This document shows, one piece after another, positions 1 to 5,080 of a DNA stretch of 18,638 nt. The stretch lies in the NCBI GenBank assembly GCA_017557265.1, contig JAFZAM010000071.1, positions 1-18,638 of the forward strand, in the 5' to 3' direction. The translations under genes were made by a program, and so were the position numbers. Position 1 is the first letter of the stretch. The number at the start of each line of letters is the position of its first letter. Source of the DNA: Oscillospiraceae bacterium (GTDB lineage: Bacteria; Bacillota; Clostridia; Oscillospirales; Oscillospiraceae). Under the pieces are notes generated by a model. The model searched no databases. It saw only the letters and a program-made list of their open reading frames with translations, and had not been told where the DNA came from.

Positions 1-81
1 CAGGGAGGAGTTCGCGGCGTTTACTATGGCGTCGCACTCTATCTTCGTTATATCGCGGCGGTATACTATTTCAAGCGGCAT
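1..81 (-). CDS. Macro-domain protein, 5' end only (27 codons)
   Basis: Reading leftward from an ATG at 79-81, the first 27 residues are visible and the gene then leaves the window. They start MPLEIVYRRDITKIE and continue with a DAIVNAANSSL motif. This is the N-terminal signature of macro domains: the Asp of the DIT segment (D10) and the NAAN stretch (about residues 22-25) contact ADP-ribose in known family members. Macro domains of this type bind ADP-ribose or remove it from proteins, O-acetyl-ADP-ribose or nucleic acids. Which activity applies cannot be told from this fragment. A GGGAGG ribosome-binding site lies about 7 bases upstream, and a sigma-A-type promoter lies at 111-139. The vWA gene is just upstream on the same strand, 72 bases away, so the two may be partly co-transcribed. 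Confidence 0.85.
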   Translation of the reverse strand, partial: MPLEIVYRRDITKIECDAIVNAANSSL

Positions 82-110
82 CTGCGCGCCTCCCTTATCT
101 TTCTGATCCC

Positions 111-139
111 ATTATATCGCATCGCGCGCCGGGATTCAA
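111..139 (-). promoter_or_regulatory. Sigma-A-type promoter for the macro-domain gene
   Basis: On the minus strand a TTGAAT -35 box (134-139) and a perfect TATAAT -10 box (111-116) are separated by exactly 17 bases. The predicted start of transcription is about 20-25 bases before the macro-domain start codon. This gives the macro gene its own promoter inside the short gap after the vWA gene. Confidence 0.75.
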
Positions 140-145
140 CCGGCG
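127..145. promoter_or_regulatory. Inverted repeat around the -35 box (possible operator)
   Basis: CGCCGG (127-132) and CCGGCG (140-145) form a perfect 6-bp inverted repeat with a 7-base centre. That centre contains the -35 hexamer of the macro-domain promoter. No U-tract follows on either strand, so it does not look like an intrinsic terminator. The position suits a repressor-binding site, but a chance palindrome in GC-rich DNA, or a weak 3' hairpin for the upstream vWA mRNA, is also possible. Confidence 0.35.
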
Positions 146-153
146 GGAGGGCC

Positions 154-852
154 TCAGTTCCTGCCCCGGCGCTTTACGTCGGCCTCGATGTCCGCCTTCC
201 AGGAGGAGTCGATCTCTCTGCAGGCGCGGAAGCCGAGCACGGCCTTCGAGACGCTCTTATAGTTGACCGCAGTGCCCGCGGAGTCGGAGCAGAACGTCAC
301 CGCGCGGTCTCTGCCTATGCCTATGCTCGAGGCCGTGGTTATCGCGTCCATATTCGCCCCGAGAAAGAGGAATTCCCAGCCGTATTCGCTCTTTTTCTCC
401 TCGATCATGCGCTTTATCCTGCCCGCCGTGTACTTTCGGGAAGCGTTTTCGAGCCCGTCCGTCGTGATGACGAAGAGCGTCTTTCCGGGCACGTCCTCGG
501 GCCTCGCGTATTTGTGGATGCTCGATATGTGCTCGACGGTGCGGCCTATCGCGTCGAGAAGGGCGGTGCAGCCGCCGACCCGGTAGTCGTCCTCGGTCAT
601 ATCGGGGACCTTGCCGAGCGGGAGACGGTCGTGCAGTATCTCGTAGTTCGTGTCGAAAAGCACCGTCGTAACGAGGACGGCGCCGTCCTTTTTCTTCTGC
701 TCGTCGAGCATGGAGTTGAAGCCGCCCGTCGTGTCCTTCTCCAGCCCGTGCATCGAGCCGCTCCTGTCGAGGATGAATACGAGCTCCGTCGTCGAAGCGT
801 CCGCCTTTTCGGGCACTTTAACTCCTCCGCATGTCTTAAGTTCATTTTTCAT
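154..852 (-). CDS. vWA-domain protein with intact MIDAS
   Basis: This encodes a 232-residue, mostly single-domain von Willebrand factor A protein. The metal-ion-dependent adhesion site is complete: the DRSGS motif at residues 29-33, Thr96 in GGCTAL and Asp132 in TTDG. There is no signal peptide or membrane segment, so it is probably cytoplasmic. The frame is open further upstream, but ATG at 850-852 is chosen because a GGAGG site lies 8 bases before it and the vWA fold begins about 20 residues in. Related stand-alone vWA proteins resemble the TerY-like group and often occur beside macro-domain, phosphatase or kinase genes. Here the macro-domain gene follows directly. Specific function is unknown; metal-dependent protein-protein interaction is the family inference. 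I found no convincing sigma-A promoter in the region shared with spo0A. Confidence 0.9.
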   Translation of the reverse strand: MKNELKTCGGVKVPEKADASTTELVFILDRSGSMHGLEKDTTGGFNSMLDEQKKKDGAVLVTTVLFDTNYEILHDRLPLGKVPDMTEDDYRVGGCTALLDAIGRTVEHISSIHKYARPEDVPGKTLFVITTDGLENASRKYTAGRIKRMIEEKKSEYGWEFLFLGANMDAITTASSIGIGRDRAVTFCSDSAGTAVNYKSVSKAVLGFRACREIDSSWKADIEADVKRRGRN

Positions 853-964
853 TGTATTTACCTCCGTTTGATTTATTTCGACTTCTTTATACGCCTTTCG
901 CCGCGCTTCGTGGTCGCCTGCGAAGCGACAAATCAAATCGAAGGAAAAAACTTTATAAGCCCTA

Positions 965-993
965 TTGCAAAATATGGAAGTAAATGGTAATAT
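965..993 (+). promoter_or_regulatory. Sigma-A-type promoter for spo0A
   Basis: TTGCAA (965-970) and TAATAT (988-993) are separated by exactly 17 bases, which predicts a leader of about 140 bases before spo0A. An overlapping second candidate, TTGACT (993-998) with a 17-base spacer and GAAAAT (1016-1021), is weaker. In Bacillus, spo0A has a vegetative sigma-A promoter and a sporulation sigma-H promoter. I could not find a well-spaced sigma-H site here. Confidence 0.7.
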
Positions 994-1142
994 TGACTCA
1001 AATAAAGAAAAAGAAGAAAATCCGGGAAAAGATATTGCCTATGTCCGTCGGCGGTTGTAAAATAATAAAAGCGGCTGACGAGACAGAAACAGCGCCGCGT
1101 TGGGTAACTGAATATTCTTTTATTTTTCGGAGGAACCCTTAC

Positions 1143-1913
1143 ATGCAGGAAAGAATTTCCATCATCATCGCCGACGCAGGGGACGATTTCAGGCAGGTCG
1201 TCACGGACAGGATCAGCCGCGAAGAGGGGATAGAGCTTCTGGGCGTCGCTTCCGACGGAGTCGAGGCCCTCGCTCTCGTCGAGGAGAACGCGCCCGACGT
1301 TCTCATAACGGACCTCGTGCTGCCCAAGAAGGACGGGCTCTCGCTCATCAAGAGCGTGCGCGAGCTCGAGAAGGCGCCGGTCGTCATCGTCGTATCGTCC
1401 TTCGCAAACGACGCGGCCGTCGCGGAGGCCGCCGCTCTCGGGACTTATTTCTTCATCCCGAAGCCGTGCGACGTCGCGGATCTCTTCGAGAAGGTCCGCA
1501 TGATAGGCACGAGGGACGAGCGCCTCGGCGCGGGTCTGCTCGCCGCTCCGAAGAAGCAGAGCCTCGAGAACATGGTGACCGAGATAATCCACGAGATAGG
1601 CGTCCCGGCGCACATAAAGGGCTATCAGTATCTGCGCGAGTCCATCATCAGGACCGTCAAGGACATGAGCCTCATGAACGCCGTCACGAAGGCTCTCTAT
1701 CCGATGGTCGCCAAGAAGTATTCCACGACTCCGAGCCGCGTCGAGCGAGCCATACGCCACGCCATCGAGGTCGCGTGGGACCGCGGCGACATCGAGGTCC
1801 TTCAGCGGTACTTCGGCTATACCGTCTCCAACTCCAAGGGCAAGCCGACCAACAGCGAGTTCATCGCCCTCATATCCGACAAGCTCAGCCTCAGCCTGAA
1901 CGAGAACAAATAA
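1143..1913 (+). CDS. spo0A: Sporulation master regulator Spo0A
   Basis: The product has 256 residues: an N-terminal receiver domain (about 1-125) and the C-terminal Spo0A DNA-binding domain (about 145-256). Phosphorylated Spo0A switches on early sporulation genes by binding 0A boxes. The receiver has the phosphoacceptor Asp57 (ITDLVLP), Ser85 at the switch position and Lys107 (FIPKPCD). The C-terminal domain carries hallmark blocks such as HEIGVPAHIKGY, TPSRVERAIRHAIEVAW and KPTNSEFIA, so the assignment is secure. ATG 1143 is chosen over in-frame upstream starts because GGAGG lies at 1129-1133 and the receiver fold starts there. One oddity is that the acidic pair that helps bind Mg2+ (two Asp in Bacillus) reads Asp11-Ala12. 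spoIVB, the usual upstream neighbour in Bacillus and many Clostridia, is absent; a divergent vWA gene is there instead. Confidence 0.98.
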   Translation: MQERISIIIADAGDDFRQVVTDRISREEGIELLGVASDGVEALALVEENAPDVLITDLVLPKKDGLSLIKSVRELEKAPVVIVVSSFANDAAVAEAAALGTYFFIPKPCDVADLFEKVRMIGTRDERLGAGLLAAPKKQSLENMVTEIIHEIGVPAHIKGYQYLRESIIRTVKDMSLMNAVTKALYPMVAKKYSTTPSRVERAIRHAIEVAWDRGDIEVLQRYFGYTVSNSKGKPTNSEFIALISDKLSLSLNENK

Positions 1914-1928
1914 GAAAGCATATTTAAA

Positions 1929-1964
1929 CCGCGTCCGGCATTCGTCCGGACGCGGTTTTTTTTT
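1929..1964 (+). terminator. Intrinsic terminator of spo0A
   Basis: A perfect 10-bp stem, CCGCGTCCGG (1929-1938) with CCGGACGCGG (1946-1955), has a 7-base loop and is followed by nine T residues (1956-1964). The T-tract touches the CCA end of the oppositely oriented tRNA. In the other direction the hairpin is followed by TTTAAAT, so it may also help end the tRNA transcript. Confidence 0.92.
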
Positions 1965-2037
1965 GGAGCAGGGTACGGGAATCGAACCCGCCTCCTCGGC
2001 TTGGGAAGCCGATGTACTACCGATGTACTAACCCTGC
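1964..2037 (-). tRNA. tRNA-Gly (anticodon CCC)
   Basis: On the minus strand a full cloverleaf folds. The acceptor stem is GCAGGGT with ACCCTGC, the D stem is GTAC with GTAC around a loop containing GG, the anticodon stem is TCGGC with GCCGA and its loop is TTCCCAA. The T arm is GCGGG with CCCGT around TTCGATT. The anticodon CCC reads GGG glycine codons. The discriminator base is T, as usual for tRNA-Gly, and the CCA end is encoded. An 11-base near-repeat (CGATGTACTAC / CGATGTACTAA) covers the D arm and its 3' flank; it results from the GTAC stem halves and is compatible with the fold. It has its own promoter at 2049-2077. Confidence 0.95.
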
Positions 2038-2048
2038 GAGGCTATTGC

Positions 2049-2077
2049 ATATTAACACATCGGAAGAGTATTTGCAA
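2049..2077 (-). promoter_or_regulatory. Sigma-A-type promoter for tRNA-Gly
   Basis: On the minus strand TTGCAA (2072-2077) and TAATAT (2049-2054) are 17 bases apart, and the tRNA starts 12 bases after the -10 box. The box sequences are the same as those of the spo0A promoter. It lies directly after the stop codon of the acyltransferase-like gene. Confidence 0.8.
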
Positions 2078-2086
2078 CAGTGTTTT

Positions 2087-2974
2087 TCAGTCGATATCCG
2101 GGACGACCTCGCTCGGGTCGAGCTTGCCGTAGAGCATTTCGGGGTTGCGCATGAGATATTTCATATACCTGAACGCGACGGAGAAGTTAAAGCCGTCGCA
2201 GATGCGCTCGTCGGTCGTGACCGTATAGTCGAGATAACGCTTTTCCGTGACCGTCCCATCGCGGCCGAGCTCGCGCTCGGTCCTTTTTGCGCCTATAGCG
2301 AGAAAAAGCGGAACGTTGCCGAAGGAATAAATGTGATGGAAGACCGGGGGAATGCCGAGAGAGCCGAGATCCGTGACGACTATGCTCCCGTGGAAGGGAC
2401 TTACGTCAAGGAGCGCCTCCGGGAGCAGATCGTGGTAATCCATCCAGTTGAAGAGCCTGACCGCCAGCCGCAGAATAAAGCGCGGGAACTTAGCGAATAT
2501 CTCGGCGGCTCTGTCCGTCCCGTCGGTGACCTCGCCGCCTTTGTTGGCGGCGACGATCTCCTCGATCTTGTCGTATATCTCCATGACTCCGTCCGTCGGG
2601 TCGAACTTGACCTTTATGGCCGTCTCGCCGCCTTCGATGCTCATCTTCTTCTTTATGGTCATCACGACTTCGATGCGGTTGCGCGCATATATTCGCTGGC
2701 CGGCGATGAACCTGTTGAGAGCGGGATATTTGGCTATCGTTCTGACGTAGCAGGCGAGAAAGAGATGGAGCATGCCCACGCCCTTGACTCCGTCTGCGCG
2801 TAGCTTGCGCAGGAACGCCTCCGCGGCCGATATCTCGACCTTGTCCGAGAAGAAATTCAGAGCGTCGTCTCTGTCTTTCATTATATAAGGCGTAAAGGCG
2901 CAGTAGGGGTCTATCGTGCGCAGCCAGTGGCCGTGCTTTCTGTCTCCGCGCCTCTTTTTTATCTTATCCGACAT
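2087..2974 (-). CDS. E2/CAT-like acyltransferase-fold protein lacking the catalytic His
   Basis: The 295-residue product resembles the catalytic domain of 2-oxoacid dehydrogenase E2 acyltransferases and chloramphenicol acetyltransferase. There are no lipoyl or peripheral subunit-binding domains. Supporting segments are the RRGDRKHGHWLR start, the HLFLACYVRTIAKYPALNRFI block, GSIVVTDLGSLGIPP and the C-terminal TTDERICDGF. In true E2 enzymes that last motif is DHRxxDG, whose His is the general base. Here the position is Glu, while the Asp and Gly are kept. No E1 or E3 genes are nearby. I recall similar stand-alone proteins in gut Clostridia annotated as E2 subunits, but substrate and activity are unknown. 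ATG at 2972-2974 is chosen because GGAGG lies 7 bases upstream; in-frame codons further upstream lie within its promoter region. Confidence 0.85.
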   Translation of the reverse strand: MSDKIKKRRGDRKHGHWLRTIDPYCAFTPYIMKDRDDALNFFSDKVEISAAEAFLRKLRADGVKGVGMLHLFLACYVRTIAKYPALNRFIAGQRIYARNRIEVVMTIKKKMSIEGGETAIKVKFDPTDGVMEIYDKIEEIVAANKGGEVTDGTDRAAEIFAKFPRFILRLAVRLFNWMDYHDLLPEALLDVSPFHGSIVVTDLGSLGIPPVFHHIYSFGNVPLFLAIGAKRTERELGRDGTVTEKRYLDYTVTTDERICDGFNFSVAFRYMKYLMRNPEMLYGKLDPSEVVPDID

Positions 2975-3002
2975 GACGGGACCTCCGGGTTTCGTTTTGT
3001 TA

Positions 3003-3031
3003 AGTATAGTATTATCCGGGCGATTTATCAA
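3003..3031 (-). promoter_or_regulatory. Sigma-A-type promoter for the E2/CAT-like gene
   Basis: On the minus strand TTGATA (3026-3031) and TATACT (3003-3008) are separated by 17 bases. The start codon follows about 29 bases after the -10 box, leaving room for its GGAGG site. It is divergent from the spoIIIA promoter. Confidence 0.78.
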
Positions 3032-3056
3032 CAATTTTCTGCTACGCAAATCTTTC

Positions 3057-3085
3057 TCATAATCCCGTGTAAAAGCCAATACAAT
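3057..3085 (+). promoter_or_regulatory. Sigma-E-like promoter of the spoIIIA operon
   Basis: TCATAAT (3057-3063) and AATACAAT (3078-3085) are 14 bases apart. This fits the sigma-E pattern, with -35 near TCATATT and -10 near CATACAAT; the -10 box differs at one position of eight. SpoIIIA operons are known sigma-E targets. Counting six bases past the -10 box puts the transcription start on or next to the A of the spoIIIAA ATG at 3091, so the mRNA would have almost no leader. Confidence 0.6.
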
Positions 3086-3090
3086 GAAGC

Positions 3091-3984
3091 ATGGACAAAC
3101 TCAACGATAAATACGACGAGGCCGCAAAGGTACTGCCTGAAGAGATACGCGCGCACGCGCTTTTTCTTCCCGACGGCGATAAATCTGCGGCCGAGGAATT
3201 CCGCCTTAGGTGCGGAAGACCTCCGACCGCACTGATACGCGGCGTCGAGAAGCCTTTATGCGATATCCGCGTGACGCAGTCGATGCTCGAAAGCGTCGTC
3301 TCGGCCGCTTCGTCGGCCTCGCGCCACAGCGTCGCCGAATGCCTGAAAAAAGGCTTCGTGACCGCGCCGGGAGGGCACAGGATAGGTCTCTGCGGGACCG
3401 CGGTCGTGCGGGACGGGAGAATTGAATCCATAAGGAACGTCTCGTCCGTGTGCGTGCGCATAGCGCGGCAGATCATCGGCGTATCAAACGGGTTAATTGA
3501 AAGACTTTCCGATAATGCCGGCAGACCGCTCGGAACGCTGATAATATCCCCGCCGGGAGACGGCAAAACGACGCTCCTGCGCGACCTCGTTCGGGCGTTT
3601 TCAACGCGAGGAGTTCGGACCGCCGTTATAGACGAGCGGGGCGAGATAGCGGCGTTGAGCCGCGGCGAGCCGCAGTTCGACGTCGGCCCGTATACGGATG
3701 TCCTGGAGCTCGCCCCGCGCGCGGAAGCGGTCGCGTGCGTTCTTCGTTCCATGGCGCCGAGGCTAATCGCGCTCGACGAGATATGCACGGAGACGGACGC
3801 GGAAGCCGTCGGCACTGCGGTCGGGAGCGGCGCTTCGATAATCGCGACGGCGCACGCTTCGTCGATGGAAGAACTGAAACACAGATCCGCTTTAAGAGGT
3901 ATTATTTCGAGCGGCGCCTTCAAGCGCTGCGTGGCGATAGAAAACAAGAGTGGAAAAAGGACTTACAGGATAGGAGATATTTGA
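3091..3984 (+). CDS. spoIIIAA: Stage III sporulation ATPase SpoIIIAA
   Basis: This is a 297-residue secretion-type ATPase of the SpoIIIA-SpoIIQ channel, related to type II/IV secretion and pilus motor ATPases. The Walker A motif PPGDGKTT lies at residues 154-161 and a Walker B-like RLIALDE at 224-230. The N-terminal FRLRCGRPP segment (38-45) is typical of the family. The length is close to the roughly 307 residues of the Bacillus protein. It acts on the mother-cell side of the septal membranes and is expected to power the channel. The ATG at 3091 has no recognisable Shine-Dalgarno sequence, and the predicted sigma-E start site falls on it, which suggests leaderless translation. The next clear AUG codon in frame is too far inside the domain. 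The stop overlaps the spoIIIAB start by one base. Confidence 0.96.
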   Translation: MDKLNDKYDEAAKVLPEEIRAHALFLPDGDKSAAEEFRLRCGRPPTALIRGVEKPLCDIRVTQSMLESVVSAASSASRHSVAECLKKGFVTAPGGHRIGLCGTAVVRDGRIESIRNVSSVCVRIARQIIGVSNGLIERLSDNAGRPLGTLIISPPGDGKTTLLRDLVRAFSTRGVRTAVIDERGEIAALSRGEPQFDVGPYTDVLELAPRAEAVACVLRSMAPRLIALDEICTETDAEAVGTAVGSGASIIATAHASSMEELKHRSALRGIISSGAFKRCVAIENKSGKRTYRIGDI

Positions 3985-4490
3985 TGATACTTAAGATCTT
4001 CGGCGCCGCGACCGTCGTTGTCTGCTGTTCGCTCCTCGGCATTCGATGCGCCGGGGCGTATTCTCGCCGCGTAAAGACCCTCCGCGCTCTTGTCGGCACG
4101 CTCACTGTCGCAAGGAGCGAGATATGCGACCTGCTTTCGCCGATGCCCGAGCTTCTCGAAATGCTCTCGAAGACCGCACCCGCTCCGGCTCGCTCCTTCT
4201 GGCGCGACTGCGATGCCGCTGTGAGGGCGGGAATGTCTTTCCCCGAGGCCTGGACGTACGCGGCGGAACGGCTCGCTCACGTCGACCAGAAGAGCCGCGA
4301 CGTTATCCTTGCTCTCGCAAGCGTCATGGGCAGATATGACGCCGAAGCGCAGAGGGACGAGCTCACGCGGGCCGTAAACGCGCTAGAGGACGCTCTTCGC
4401 GAGGCGGAGGCCGAACGCGCTTCCGGCGGCAGGACGTGCGCCGCGCTCGGCGTGGGCGTCGGGGTGATGCTCGCGATAATACTCGTCTGA
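3984..4490 (+). CDS. spoIIIAB: Stage III sporulation protein SpoIIIAB
   Basis: The 168-residue product is similar in length to Bacillus SpoIIIAB (about 171). It has an N-terminal membrane segment (about 1-22), a helical soluble domain, and a C-terminal membrane segment (about 149-168, ending VGVMLAIILV). Family members resemble GspF-type inner-membrane platform proteins of type II secretion and would couple the ATPase to the channel. The ATG overlaps the spoIIIAA stop (TGATG), and AGGAG lies 7 bases upstream, so translation is probably coupled. The assignment rests on operon position, length, topology and blocks such as RALVGTL and GMSFPEAW. Confidence 0.93.
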   Translation: MILKIFGAATVVVCCSLLGIRCAGAYSRRVKTLRALVGTLTVARSEICDLLSPMPELLEMLSKTAPAPARSFWRDCDAAVRAGMSFPEAWTYAAERLAHVDQKSRDVILALASVMGRYDAEAQRDELTRAVNALEDALREAEAERASGGRTCAALGVGVGVMLAIILV

Positions 4491-4499
4491 GGTCTGGAA

Positions 4500-4694
4500 A
4501 TGGACGTTGACCTTATTTTCAAGATAGCCGCGATCGGCATGATAGTCGCGGTTTTAAACCTGCTGCTTTCGCGCTCGGGAAGGGACGAGCAGGCGCTTAT
4601 GATAACCATAGCAGGCCTCGTCGCCGTACTTGTCATCGTGGTAAGGGAGGTAAGCGACCTGTTTTCGCTTATCAAGTCCGTCTTCGGCTTCTGA
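4500..4694 (+). CDS. spoIIIAC: Stage III sporulation protein SpoIIIAC
   Basis: This 64-residue protein is almost entirely two transmembrane helices (about 5-25 and 33-50) with a short polar link, matching the roughly 68-residue SpoIIIAC family. It is a small integral membrane part of the SpoIIIA complex in the mother-cell-derived septal membrane. GAGG at 4489-4492 provides the ribosome-binding site. The stop TGA overlaps the spoIIIAD ATG by one base. The assignment comes from size, topology and fixed operon order. Confidence 0.94.
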   Translation: MDVDLIFKIAAIGMIVAVLNLLLSRSGRDEQALMITIAGLVAVLVIVVREVSDLFSLIKSVFGF

Positions 4695-5080
4695 TGGACG
4701 CGCTTATAAAAGGCGCCGCCGTCGGCGTCACGGCAGCCGTCATAGGGCTCACGCTGAAGAAGACGAGCCCGGAGCTCGCGCTGCTGCTCTGGAGTGCCGC
4801 GGGGATAGCGATACTTATCGGAGCCTTCGACGCGGTTTCGGAAATAACGCGCTTCACGCGGGAGCTGGCGTCTTTCAGCGGGCTGTCGGGCGAACTCGTG
4901 ACCCCTGTACTCAAATGCACGGGTATCGCTATAGTCAGCAAAATATCCTCGGACGTATGCCGCGACGCGGGCGCCTCTTCGGCTGCGGGAGCCGTCGAGC
5001 TCGCCGGAGCGGCGGCCGGTATCGCCGTCGGGATTCCGCTGCTTGAATACGTACTTGACATGATACGGAGCGTACTATGA
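4694..5080 (+). CDS. spoIIIAD: Stage III sporulation protein SpoIIIAD
   Basis: The 128-residue membrane protein has hydrophobic helices near residues 5-22, 29-48, 70-88 and 95-117, consistent with SpoIIIAD. SpoIIIAC and SpoIIIAD are related small membrane subunits of the SpoIIIA channel base. Its start codon overlaps the spoIIIAC stop and has no clear Shine-Dalgarno sequence of its own, so it probably depends on translational coupling. Its end overlaps spoIIIAE by four bases (ATGA). Confidence 0.94.
   Translation: MDALIKGAAVGVTAAVIGLTLKKTSPELALLLWSAAGIAILIGAFDAVSEITRFTRELASFSGLSGELVTPVLKCTGIAIVSKISSDVCRDAGASSAAGAVELAGAAAGIAVGIPLLEYVLDMIRSVL

Noticed and set aside
1083..1113. Possible sigma-H promoter for spo0A (ACAGAAACA and ACTGAAT)
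   Set aside because: The -35 part has a mismatch in the core and the spacing is about 15 bases where 11-12 is expected.
933..1760. A 275-codon open frame antisense to spo0A
   Set aside because: It mirrors the codon pattern of spo0A in GC-rich DNA, has no ribosome-binding site or recognisable domain, and spo0A itself is certain.
2010..2030. Near-tandem 11-base repeat CGATGTACTAC/CGATGTACTAA
   Set aside because: It falls within the tRNA-Gly D arm and its 3' flank and is explained by the self-complementary GTAC D-stem halves.
2012..2803. A 263-codon plus-strand open frame across the tRNA and the E2/CAT-like gene
   Set aside because: It starts inside the tRNA, has no family match, and lies opposite a gene with a good promoter, ribosome-binding site and conserved fold blocks.
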